Shown here: positions 24,739 through 32,772 of the stretch, piece by piece
Position numbering within the stretch: the stretch's first letter is position 1
Layout: each line of letters opens with the position of its first letter
Assembly (NCBI GenBank): GCA_017962315.1
Contig: JAGCVN010000011.1
Location: forward strand, 1-55,861
DNA: 55,861 bases
Source: Kiritimatiellia bacterium
GTDB lineage: Bacteria > Verrucomicrobiota > Kiritimatiellia > RFP12 > UBA1067
Direction of reading: 5' to 3'
Notes under the pieces: generated by a model
What the model saw: the letters and a program-made list of their open reading frames with translations, nothing else
What the model was told of the DNA's origin: nothing
Databases searched by the model: none
Position numbers and translations under genes: made by a program

Positions 24739-25118
24739 CGTTTTGTCTCCCGTTTTGTGTTTACACGTATGTTAGTTTAGCAGAAAACCGCGAAACATAG
24801 AACCAAAAAGAATGAGACTTCGTGTATGCGTGTGGGGCCGATTCAGCCAGCAAAGGGCATTTTCGAGGTGTAAAACGACGACTTCTCCAAGAAAGCAACG
24901 GGAGAGAATCCTCACGCGTTTCCTGAACGGAGAGATGCAGAGGTATAACAGACCGTCCCCGCCGGAACGAAGGCATCGGGGACATTGCCCCTCCCGGAAA
25001 CATCGCCGACAACAGCCTGTCCCCCTTTGCGTTCCCTGCGCCGAACACCCGCACCTTGAAATCCGTTCTTCCCTGCGCCCCCACGTCCCAGTGTTTTAAT
25101 CAAGCGGAAAGTCGGCAT

Positions 25119-25143
25119 AAAACACCCGCACGTATGCCTGAAG
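25119..25143 (+). repeat. X repeat module, copy b (25 bp)
   Basis: This partner of 21534-21558 matches at 22 of 25 positions. It ends 7 bases before R2 copy b. Confidence 0.55.
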
Positions 25144-25150
25144 AGGCAAC

Positions 25151-25303
25151 TGTTCATGATCTTCAATCCCCATTGTTCAACCATCGACAATCCCGATTCC
25201 CTTCTGGCACACGGATTTGTTCGCCCTTAACGCGGCTCACTTCCTCCTCGCGAACGCCGTTAGGCGTGAGTAAATCTGTTTATTTGCTTTCATTGGTATG
25301 GGT
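25151..25303 (+). repeat. R2 repeat, copy b (153 bp)
   Basis: This is an ungapped partner of 21243-21395. The short inverted repeat here reads GCCGTTAGGC. It is followed by an intact R3 module. Confidence 0.75.
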
Positions 25304-25320
25304 AGGTAAGGATGATTTTT

Positions 25321-25363
25321 GAACAAGGATGATTCCCGTTCCGTTAAAAACTTCGAAGAACCG
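25321..25363 (+). repeat. R3 repeat module, copy b
   Basis: This is the fullest copy of R3: GAACAAGGATGATTCCCGTT followed by CCGTTAAAAACTTCGAAGAA and CCG. Inverted copy c is at 10613-10654 and a shortened copy at 21398-21427. Confidence 0.65.
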
Positions 25364-25577
25364 TTTTGTGGACATAGAGAATAGAAGAGCCAGGAAGATT
25401 TGACAGGCGTTGAGGAGAAGACAAAAATGGCGATGCGATTCAGGTTCATTTTGGATTCCACCCGAATGGTGCAATATCACGTTCACGTATACAGACCGAT
25501 GTGCGTTGATATTCAACATCTTTCCCTTTACTCCGGGCGCGAAGGGCGGGAGAGAAGCGTACATATCGGTATTCTCC

Positions 25578-25607
25578 TTGCGTTTCGCGTGGATCGTGTG
25601 GCATACT
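25578..25607 (+). promoter_or_regulatory. Promoter of the GH43-EEP operon, R1-like
   Basis: TTGCGT (25578-25583), an 18-base spacer ending in TGG, and CATACT (25602-25607). The bases that follow (CCCG, then AGCCGTTGGGT) match the same positions in R1 copy c, including an identical run of 11, which suggests common origin. The leader is about 65 bases. Confidence 0.6.
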
Positions 25608-25679
25608 ACTCCCGTTTCAGCCGTTGGGTATTGTATGTCCAAGCGTGGACGGGAAACCGAGAACACGGGAGGAATGAAG

Positions 25680-27128
25680 ATGGGTAACATTGTCGAAACG
25701 AATGGGGGAATAGGGTACGTACGGGGCGTGTCCGTTCTCGTTGCGAGTTTACGAAGTGTATTTTCTGTAACCGTCGTTTGTATGGCTATGACGATGTTTC
25801 CCGTTCTGGAGGCGGACGGTGCGGAAGCCGTCGTCGGGAATCCCGTCAGCGCACGGATTGGGCATCCCGTGGGCGATCCGCACATGATCGAGTGGAAGGG
25901 ACGATTGTACCTGTTTGCGGGTCACGACTTCGCGCCGGAGAGCAAGGACTACGACCTCCGCGACTGGTGGGTGTGGTCAACATCGGACTTGCTTGAATGG
26001 AAGCTTGAAAGCGTATTGAAGCCCGAGGACACGTTCCTGCGACGTCCGTCCAAGTCGTGCTGGGCCACGTTCGGGGTGCCGTTCCCGGACGGATGGCGGT
26101 ATTACTTCTCGGCGGGGCCGACGGAGATCGGCGTCGTGACGGCCAAGACCCCGGCCGGTCCCTGGAACGATCCGCTCGGCAAGCCGCTCGTGTCGAAAGG
26201 TGAGTACAAGACTGCTGCGCGCGACCCGGACGTCCTCCTCGACGATGACGGATCGGCGTACATCGTGTTCGGCACGTTCAAGTACTTCATCGCAAAACTC
26301 GGTGCCGACGGCCTTTCCCTCGCAGAGAAAGCCCGGCCCGTCGAGATCAAGGGCGAGTTCGGTCCGTACGGACACGGAAAGACCGACGACAAGCCCTCGC
26401 TCCACAAGCGCGGCGGGCTCTACTACCTTTCGTGGTCGAGTTTCTATGCCGTCTCCGAGAACGTGTACGGCCCCTACCGCTACCGTGGGTCGGTGATCGA
26501 CGCGGCGTACGTCGCGCCGAAATTCAGGCGCGACAGGATCGAGCTCCACTACGACCGGCACGGAAACTTCTTCCAGTTCAACGGGCAGTGGTACTACGTG
26601 GCGAACGACTACAGCCAGCCCGGCCAGACGCGGTTCTTCCGCGACGCCGTGATGGGATACGTCCACTACCGCGAGAACGGCGACATCGCACCCGTCAGGA
26701 TCGACGAGGTCGGCGTAGGGCAGTACGATGCATCGCGCGGGGAGATCGAGGCGGAGGACTTCTTCGCCGTGCGAGGGGCGGAGGTGGGGGAGTGTCCCGT
26801 CGGCGGCTTCGAGCTGCGTATGGGCGACGGCAGCGCGGTGCGCTACCCGCACATCCGCAACGTGCCCGAAAACGCCACGCTTAAGATTTCGCTCTGGTGC
26901 AAGGCCGGCGGGACGCTCGAGTTCCGGGAAGGAAAGCCCGACGGACGCATCCTCGGTTCCGTCAATGTGAAACGTGGGCATCCTGGCCATTTCAGGAAAC
27001 TCTCCGCCAAGTTGCAAAACGCGCCCGGCACGCTCGACCTCTGGATCGTCGCGAAAGGCGGCGGCGCGGAACTCTGCCGCCTCGACTGGTTCGCGTTTAA
27101 TCTAGAAAACAAGGAGAAACGGAAATGA
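25680..27128 (+). CDS. Secreted GH43-family glycosidase with C-terminal beta-sandwich
   Basis: This 482-residue protein has a five-bladed beta-propeller region, residues about 55-330: GDPHMIEWKGRLYLFAG (general base Asp near 65), DWWVWSTSDLLEWK, RDPDVLLDDDGSAYIVFG (second Asp near 183) and LYYLSWSSFYAVSENVYGPY. After about 350 a carbohydrate-binding-like domain begins (EIEAEDFF...LRMGDGSAVRYPHIRN). GH43 enzymes release arabinose or xylose from plant polysaccharides. The general-acid Glu usually before P-x-LHK is Asp (D237 in DDKPSLHK). ATG at 25680 is preferred over 25674 because GGGAGGA stands 6 bases before it; the first 45 residues would form an export signal, though it is longer than usual. 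The stop overlaps the next gene by ATGA. Confidence 0.8.
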   Translation: MGNIVETNGGIGYVRGVSVLVASLRSVFSVTVVCMAMTMFPVLEADGAEAVVGNPVSARIGHPVGDPHMIEWKGRLYLFAGHDFAPESKDYDLRDWWVWSTSDLLEWKLESVLKPEDTFLRRPSKSCWATFGVPFPDGWRYYFSAGPTEIGVVTAKTPAGPWNDPLGKPLVSKGEYKTAARDPDVLLDDDGSAYIVFGTFKYFIAKLGADGLSLAEKARPVEIKGEFGPYGHGKTDDKPSLHKRGGLYYLSWSSFYAVSENVYGPYRYRGSVIDAAYVAPKFRRDRIELHYDRHGNFFQFNGQWYYVANDYSQPGQTRFFRDAVMGYVHYRENGDIAPVRIDEVGVGQYDASRGEIEAEDFFAVRGAEVGECPVGGFELRMGDGSAVRYPHIRNVPENATLKISLWCKAGGTLEFREGKPDGRILGSVNVKRGHPGHFRKLSAKLQNAPGTLDLWIVAKGGGAELCRLDWFAFNLENKEKRK

Positions 27129-29284
27129 GCAAAGTCGTGAAAACGAATGTATGGGGCGCACTTGCCGCGCCCGTAACCTGCGTGGCTGTGGCAATCGCGA
27201 CGTTTGTCCCGTGTATGGCGGATCATGCCTCCGGCGCGTGTACCCTTCGGTTGCTGAGTTACAATGTGCACCATTGCGAGGGAATGGACAATCGACTGGA
27301 CTGTTCCAGGACTGCGGTCGCGATCCGGAGGGAGGTGCCGGATTTCGCCGGGCTTCAGGAGATCGACGTCGGAACGACGCGCAGCGGAGGCGTTGACCAG
27401 GCATCGGAGTTGTCGCGCCTCACGGGGATGCATGCGACATTCGCGAAGGCGATCGACTACAAGGGAGGCGCCTACGGCGTGGCGGTATTGTCGAAAGAGA
27501 AACCGCTTTCCGTCATCCGCAAGCCGTTGCCGGGACCGGAACCGAGGGTTCTTCTATTGTGCGAGTTTACAAACTGCTGGTTCGGGACGACACACCTTGA
27601 CAGCGGAGTGTGCAAGGGAGACGTTGAGCCGGCGCATATCCTCTCGGTGCCGATCATCAGCAATGCCGTCTTCCAATGCGCGTCCGGCGGCAAACCGGTC
27701 TTTCTGACGGGTGACTGGAACGCAACGCCACAGTCCCGGCTTGTCAAGGAAATGGAAGGCTTTCTCAAGATCGCAAATGACAAGAAGATGCCCACAAACG
27801 GCAATGAACGGCGAACCATCGACTACGTGACGGTGGATGCACGTCATGCCGGCCGCGTGACGGTCAAGGAGGTGCACGTTACTCCGGACAGGATGACGTC
27901 CGACCACAAGCCCGTGCTGGCTGCGATTACGGTTGACACGGACGCACTTTCAAAGGGACTGTCTGCGATCGAGTTTAATTCCAACTGGCCGGTACGCGGC
28001 AAGCGCGTGATCAACATCAACACCGTTGTGCGCGTGAACCAGATCGAGGTGTCGCGCGACACAAACAGGGGCAAGGACGAGGCGCACAAGCACTCTGTTG
28101 AGGATGTCGAGACGTTCCGCAAGGCGGTGGCGGACGCAATCCCCGAGGCGAAGGTCACGTGGTCGTTTTCGTGGCGCGCGCTGCATGATCAGCGTCCCAA
28201 CTACGTCGCCATCCGCAAGCGCGTGGTCGAATACCACCGCCAGTACGGCGACGAGATCACGTTCATCCCGGGCGCGTACTTCGCGCCGATGTACAACTCG
28301 CGCGCGCAGACGAACCACGACATCCACGACGGACTGAAGCTCGTGAGCGAGATGGTCGGCGGCGGGTATCGTCCGCGCAGCATCGTCGCAGGCTTCCTCG
28401 CGGCGGACAACCTCCGCTTCCTTGCGGAAGAGGAGGGCATACACGTCGCGCAGGGCACGATCTGGAGCCAGTACGGAATCGACAACGGCGACGGCGACGG
28501 TTCCATCAGCTATCCGTACTATCCGAGCCGCGAACACGCCTGCAAGCCCGCGCAGGGCAAGTCGGACTTCATCGACTGTGTGAACCTCGACGGCTGGACA
28601 TGTGACTTTCTTTGCGCGCGCAAGTTCGGCTACGATGGCGGCGGCAACAGCCGCACGGGCGTGGGTCCAATTGAAACATACGGTCGAATGGGCATCGAGA
28701 ACGGGCTCAAGGAATCGCTTGCGGTTGTCCGCTCGCACTTTGGCGACAACTTCAAGCGCAACGGTTTCGGCTGGATCATCGTCAACTGGGAAATCTGCCT
28801 CGTGAAGCAATACAAGCCGGAGGTCACGGCCATGATGACCACGTGGCTGAGGGAGATACGCAAGGAGTTCCCCGACGCGATCGTTCCGCTGATGAGCGAG
28901 TTCGGCGAGGCTTGGCGGCGCGAGAACCCGAACAACGACAAGCTGGACTACCGTTTCGTCCAGCGCGGCACCGGACTGCCCCGGATCCTTTCGGAGGCGA
29001 ACCTGGAGATCCGCTGGTACATGAACCGCAAGTTCCGTCTGGCGACGCTGCGCGACTGGACGAAGAACGAACCGGAGATGATCATTGACTTCACGCGCTA
29101 CGACCTGCCCGCGAAGGAACCGCCGGACGCCTCGGTCAAGAAGCCCACGCGCAACTGGAGCCTCATCAACCGCATCAATCAGAAACGGCGACGTCCCGAG
29201 GACACGCCGATCCCGTTTTCCGGGTTGACTGCCGAGGAGCGCGACCTTATTAAAAAATATGGTGTCGGGGTGAAAAGCCAGTAA
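27125..29284 (+). CDS. EEP-type phosphoesterase fused to a DUF3863/3864-like domain
   Basis: This 719-residue exported protein has a signal or anchor at residues about 13-35. Residues about 38-270 are an endonuclease/exonuclease/phosphatase domain with its residues in place: LSYNVHHCEG, GLQEID near 79, GTTHLDS, LTGDWNATP, IDYVTVD and SDHKPV near 259. From about 275 a second large domain begins (FNSNWPVRGKRVININTVVRVNQIE...), with YPYYPSREHACKP, DFIDCVNLDGWTCDFL and NRKFRLATLRDW. It resembles, from memory, the DUF3863/DUF3864 proteins of Bacteroides and looks like a barrel-type carbohydrate-active fold. ATG at 27125 overlaps the GH43 stop and has AAGGAG upstream, so the two are coupled. I infer a joint role in sugar or phosphosugar degradation; this is not proven. 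Confidence 0.7.
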   Translation: MSKVVKTNVWGALAAPVTCVAVAIATFVPCMADHASGACTLRLLSYNVHHCEGMDNRLDCSRTAVAIRREVPDFAGLQEIDVGTTRSGGVDQASELSRLTGMHATFAKAIDYKGGAYGVAVLSKEKPLSVIRKPLPGPEPRVLLLCEFTNCWFGTTHLDSGVCKGDVEPAHILSVPIISNAVFQCASGGKPVFLTGDWNATPQSRLVKEMEGFLKIANDKKMPTNGNERRTIDYVTVDARHAGRVTVKEVHVTPDRMTSDHKPVLAAITVDTDALSKGLSAIEFNSNWPVRGKRVININTVVRVNQIEVSRDTNRGKDEAHKHSVEDVETFRKAVADAIPEAKVTWSFSWRALHDQRPNYVAIRKRVVEYHRQYGDEITFIPGAYFAPMYNSRAQTNHDIHDGLKLVSEMVGGGYRPRSIVAGFLAADNLRFLAEEEGIHVAQGTIWSQYGIDNGDGDGSISYPYYPSREHACKPAQGKSDFIDCVNLDGWTCDFLCARKFGYDGGGNSRTGVGPIETYGRMGIENGLKESLAVVRSHFGDNFKRNGFGWIIVNWEICLVKQYKPEVTAMMTTWLREIRKEFPDAIVPLMSEFGEAWRRENPNNDKLDYRFVQRGTGLPRILSEANLEIRWYMNRKFRLATLRDWTKNEPEMIIDFTRYDLPAKEPPDASVKKPTRNWSLINRINQKRRRPEDTPIPFSGLTAEERDLIKKYGVGVKSQ

Positions 29285-29395
29285 GGTAATTCCTCACCTT
29301 CACCATAGAGCAGACTATCGAACATCCGCGTGGGTTGGCGCGGACAAGACGGTCTCCGCTTTTCAAAAACGGGTGTGCGCAAGGATATTTCGCCG

Positions 29396-29424
29396 TTGCC
29401 AAATCAAGCTTATTTTACTATACT
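29396..29424 (+). promoter_or_regulatory. Promoter of the AAA-ATPase gene, leaderless type
   Basis: TTGCCA (29396-29401), a 17-base spacer, and TATACT (29419-29424). Only 7 bases (TGCCGCC) separate the -10 from the ATG at 29432, with no ribosome-binding site, so the message should start at the initiation codon. Confidence 0.75.
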
Positions 29425-29431
29425 TGCCGCC

Positions 29432-30997
29432 ATGCAGACGGTAAACAAAGACTCAAACGACTTCGGCGAAATTCGCCGCAGGAGCTACGTCTATGTCGAC
29501 AAGACGGCGTGGTTCCACCGTCTCGCCACGGCAGCGGGCGAGAAGATGTTCTTCCTTGTGCGTCCGCGCAGGTTCGGTAAGTCGCTGATGATCTCCACCC
29601 TTGAGGCGATGTTCCAGGGGAAGCGCGAACTGTTCGAGAGGCTCGCCATCATGGACACCGACTGGGACTGGAAGAAGAAGTACCCCGTCATCCACCTCAA
29701 CATGGGGATGTGCGCGTCAGGCGAGTTCAGAACGTTTGAGCAGAGTCTGCCCGATTGTATTGAGGCGGGGCTTTCGGGTGCGGGCGTCAAGTACGACAGG
29801 AAGAAAACGCCGTCATCAAATTTTGGCATCGCAATCGACAAGCTTGCCGAGAAGGGTACTCCGCCGGTCATACTGATCGACGAGTACGACGACCCCGTTG
29901 CGCAGGCGTTCAAGAACCCCGATGACGCAGAGAGGGTACGTGACGCCCTTGCCCCTGTTTATCGCCAGATGAAGGATCGCTCCGGGAAAATTCGATTCCT
30001 GATGATCACGGGAGTTTCGAAGTTCACGCAGCACTCCGTGTTCTCCGCGCTTTCTTCGCTCGTCGATATTTCCTTTGAGGACGCCTACGCCTCCATGCTC
30101 GGCTATACTGAGGATGAGCTCGACCGCTACTTCTCCGAGCACATGGAGGCGCACCGCAAGGTGATGGGGCTTTCGGCGAAGGCGTATCGCGCCGAGATCA
30201 AGAGGCGCTACAACGGTTACCGCTTCTGGTTGGATAAAGGAGAAAACGTTTACAACCCCGTCTCGATCAACCTCACGATGGCGAACCTGAAAAAGCACTT
30301 CGAGCTCTACTGGGCGAAGACCGGCAAAGCGTCGTTCATGATGAATTTCCTGAAGCGAGGCGACATGCTTGCTTTGGCCCCCGCCGACTTGAGTAGTGTT
30401 TCCGATGCCGTGTTCGACGTGTCGGACCTTTGCAACATCCCCGTGGTGGGAATGTTGTTCCAGGCCGGCTACCTGACGATCAAAGACTACAAGTACGGAC
30501 TCTATACCCTTGGAGTCCCCGACGAGGAGGTACGGCAGGACCTTTCCGCCTTGATGACCAACCTCGTTTCCGACAAGGACGTTCTCTGGGCGGTAAACAT
30601 CGGCGCGAAGCTGCGCGAGGCGAACTGGCCCGCGTTCTTCGACGGCCTTGCCGCGCTCTACGCGGGCGCGGTGTACGGCTCCACGGAAGGGAAACCGAAC
30701 GAGCTTTCCTACGCGCACTGCCTGAAGTTCCTCCTGCACGGGCAGGGCTTCCGCGTGGAGCAGGAAGTGTCGCACGCGGGCGGGCGCACGAACATCGTGG
30801 CGGACCATCCCTGCGGCACGTACATCTTCGAGCTGAAGGTGAACAAGCCGCCGAAGGTCGCGATGTCGCAGACGCAGCGGAAGAAATACGCCGCGCCCTA
30901 CCGTGCGGCAGGCAAGCCCGTCTGGGCGGAGGGGCTTTCCTTCAACGGCAGGACCCGCCAGTTCAAGGACGGCATCGCCGAGGCGGTGCAGGGATAA
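29432..30997 (+). CDS. AAA-ATPase-like protein with degenerate PD-(D/E)XK nuclease domain
   Basis: This 521-residue protein follows the widespread AAA-ATPase_like (PF09820) plus PDDEXK (PF08011) plan. The N-terminal part has FGEIRRRSYVYVDKT and the characteristic RPRRFGKS P-loop near residue 45, IDEYDDPV near 150, and a conserved GYTEDEL motif near 225. The C-terminal nuclease-like domain (about 430-510) has GRTNIVAD and IFELKV. The metal-binding Asp expected after GRx is Asn (N454) while the ExK pair is kept, so nuclease activity is doubtful. Members are often numerous in gut bacteria; a defence or mobile-element role is suspected but unproven. ATG at 29432 is fixed by the promoter 7 bases upstream. 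Confidence 0.85.
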   Translation: MQTVNKDSNDFGEIRRRSYVYVDKTAWFHRLATAAGEKMFFLVRPRRFGKSLMISTLEAMFQGKRELFERLAIMDTDWDWKKKYPVIHLNMGMCASGEFRTFEQSLPDCIEAGLSGAGVKYDRKKTPSSNFGIAIDKLAEKGTPPVILIDEYDDPVAQAFKNPDDAERVRDALAPVYRQMKDRSGKIRFLMITGVSKFTQHSVFSALSSLVDISFEDAYASMLGYTEDELDRYFSEHMEAHRKVMGLSAKAYRAEIKRRYNGYRFWLDKGENVYNPVSINLTMANLKKHFELYWAKTGKASFMMNFLKRGDMLALAPADLSSVSDAVFDVSDLCNIPVVGMLFQAGYLTIKDYKYGLYTLGVPDEEVRQDLSALMTNLVSDKDVLWAVNIGAKLREANWPAFFDGLAALYAGAVYGSTEGKPNELSYAHCLKFLLHGQGFRVEQEVSHAGGRTNIVADHPCGTYIFELKVNKPPKVAMSQTQRKKYAAPYRAAGKPVWAEGLSFNGRTRQFKDGIAEAVQG

Positions 30998-31074
30998 GGG
31001 GGGCCGGGGAAGCGAGGCCGGACGGGAAATCAAACCATACCTCGTTCTTGCATGAGATCGCCGCAAGAGGAAGA

Positions 31075-31103
31075 TTGAAAAAGTCCGAGGGACGTGGTAG
31101 AAT
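31075..31103 (+). promoter_or_regulatory. Promoter of gpmI-guaB
   Basis: TTGAAA (31075-31080), a 17-base spacer ending in TGG, and TAGAAT (31098-31103). The leader is about 37 bases with an AAAGGAG ribosome-binding site. Confidence 0.7.
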
Positions 31104-31145
31104 GGTGGACATCGATTTCACAAACAGGAAAAGGAGATTCAGAGA

Positions 31146-32732
31146 ATGAGACCCGTTGTATTCATCATCCGCGACGGCTGGGGCGTCAATCCCCGCCAAG
31201 AAGGCAACAGCGCCTTTGCGGCGAGAACCCCCGTCATCGACCAGATTCGTGCGCGTTATCCGCATTGCCTGTTGGACTGTTGCGGCGAAGCCGTCGGCCT
31301 TCCCGACGGGTATCAGGGCAGTTCCGAGGTCGGGCACCTGAACATGGGCGCGGGACGTATCGTCGTGCAGGAGCTGAAGCGGATCGACGACGGACTTTCC
31401 TCCGGCGAGCTTTTCAAAAGCCCCAAATGGACGGCGCTGATCGAGAACTGGAAAACGAACCGTTCGCAGCTCCATTTCTTCGGCTTGCTCCAGGACGAGG
31501 GCGTCCATGCGCATCAGGAGCATTTGTTCAAATTGATGAAGCGCGCCCGTTCGGAGTTCTCCGAAGGACGTATCGTCGTTCACCCGTTCCTCGACGGGCG
31601 CGACACCCCGCCTCGCTCGACGCTGGAATACCTCGCGCGCCTCAAGCAGGAACTGGCGTCGGTCGGCAACGCCGTCGTCGGCACGGTCATGGGCCGCTAC
31701 TACGGGATGGACCGCGTGAAGAACTGGAAGCTCACCAGCGAGGCCTACAACTGTATCGTCTCCTGCGCGGGGAAACGTGCGGCGACCCCGGAAGAAGCGG
31801 TCAAGGCCGAGTACGCGGAGGGCAAGACGCCCGACGGAACCCCGATGACGGACGAGTACATCCCCTGCTACGTCGTGGGTGACTACGCGGGTGTGAAGGA
31901 CGGCGACTCGGTGATGCACACGAACTACCGGCAGGATCGAGCGATTCAGCTGACCCAGGCGTTCGTCTGCGATGACTATGCGGGCGAACGCACGGAGCGT
32001 CCCAAGGTCGTCTATCTCGGCTTTACGCGTTACTGGGACGAATTCGGCGACTATCTTCTCGGCGCGATGGGTGCGGGAGGCGGCATGGACAACCTGCTCG
32101 GCGAGGTCGTTTCCCGCGCCGGCATCAAACAGTTGCGTCTCGCTGAAACGCAGAAGTTCCGCCACGTCACGAGTTTCTTCAACGGCAAGTCCACCACGCC
32201 TTCGGAAGGCGAGGATCAGGTCGAGGTCAAGAGCCGTTTCGATCCCGCGACGTTCGCGAGCCATCCTGAAATGGACGCCTACAATGTGACGGACGAACTG
32301 CTCCGCCGTCTGGAGGGAAATCCCTACGGGTTCATCGTCGTCAACTACGCCAACTGTGACATGGTCGGGCACACAGGCGACCAGGCCGCCGCCACCAAGG
32401 CTGTCGAAGTGACGGATGAATGTATCGGGAAAATCCTTCCGCGTCTCCTGGAACTCGACGCCCATGTGCTGATTTTCGCGGATCACGGCAACGCGGAACA
32501 GATGGTCGATTACAAGACCGGACTGACGAAGACCTCCCATACGCTCAACCTTGTCGATTGTTTCTACGTGGCAAACGACGCCGCCGGCGTGCGCCTGACG
32601 CCGCTGGCGAAACTCTCCGCCGTCGCGCCGACCGCGCTCCAGATGCTTGGTCTCCCGGTCCCGCCCGAGATGACGACGCCCTCGCTGCTCGCCGGCAAAG
32701 AGAACTGGTCGAGAACCGGACTTGCGATTTAA
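31146..32732 (+). CDS. gpmI: 2,3-bisphosphoglycerate-independent phosphoglycerate mutase
   Basis: This 528-residue cytosolic glycolytic enzyme interconverts 3- and 2-phosphoglycerate using two Mn ions and a phosphoserine intermediate. Diagnostic motifs are IIRDGWG at 7-13, the nucleophile region GSSEVGHLNMGAGR with Ser 60, HPFLDGRDTPP near 150, TNYRQDRAIQLTQAF near 260, NYANCDMVGHTGD near 400 and FADHGNAEQM near 445. Length is about 15 residues above the usual 510. The start ATG at 31146 has a strong ribosome-binding site. It shares a transcript with guaB, 40 bases downstream. Confidence 0.96.
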   Translation: MRPVVFIIRDGWGVNPRQEGNSAFAARTPVIDQIRARYPHCLLDCCGEAVGLPDGYQGSSEVGHLNMGAGRIVVQELKRIDDGLSSGELFKSPKWTALIENWKTNRSQLHFFGLLQDEGVHAHQEHLFKLMKRARSEFSEGRIVVHPFLDGRDTPPRSTLEYLARLKQELASVGNAVVGTVMGRYYGMDRVKNWKLTSEAYNCIVSCAGKRAATPEEAVKAEYAEGKTPDGTPMTDEYIPCYVVGDYAGVKDGDSVMHTNYRQDRAIQLTQAFVCDDYAGERTERPKVVYLGFTRYWDEFGDYLLGAMGAGGGMDNLLGEVVSRAGIKQLRLAETQKFRHVTSFFNGKSTTPSEGEDQVEVKSRFDPATFASHPEMDAYNVTDELLRRLEGNPYGFIVVNYANCDMVGHTGDQAAATKAVEVTDECIGKILPRLLELDAHVLIFADHGNAEQMVDYKTGLTKTSHTLNLVDCFYVANDAAGVRLTPLAKLSAVAPTALQMLGLPVPPEMTTPSLLAGKENWSRTGLAI

Positions 32733-32772
32733 CCGTTTACGGAAACCTGTTGTTCTAGGAGTCATAAAGACT

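Larger units (their letters stand above)
24739..25679. other. Long intergenic region, repeats plus GH43 promoter and leader
   Basis: No convincing gene is seen in 941 bases. 24739-24790 holds the leader of the minus-strand glycosidase. 24790-25115 shows no feature I can name. 25119-25363 carries X, R2 and R3 modules in series. The GH43 promoter is at 25578-25607. Base composition from 25370 to 25560 is clearly more AT-rich than in the genes. Confidence 0.6.

Noticed and set aside
21243..25363. R2/R3 repeats as a CRISPR array
   Set aside because: Units are 153 bases, not 25-40, occur as isolated copies 3.9 kb apart, and no spacers of constant length or cas genes are present.
29285..29395. A start codon at 29330 giving the AAA-ATPase 34 more residues
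   Set aside because: The promoter lies at 29396-29424, inside that extension, and homologous proteins begin near VNKDSNDFGEI.
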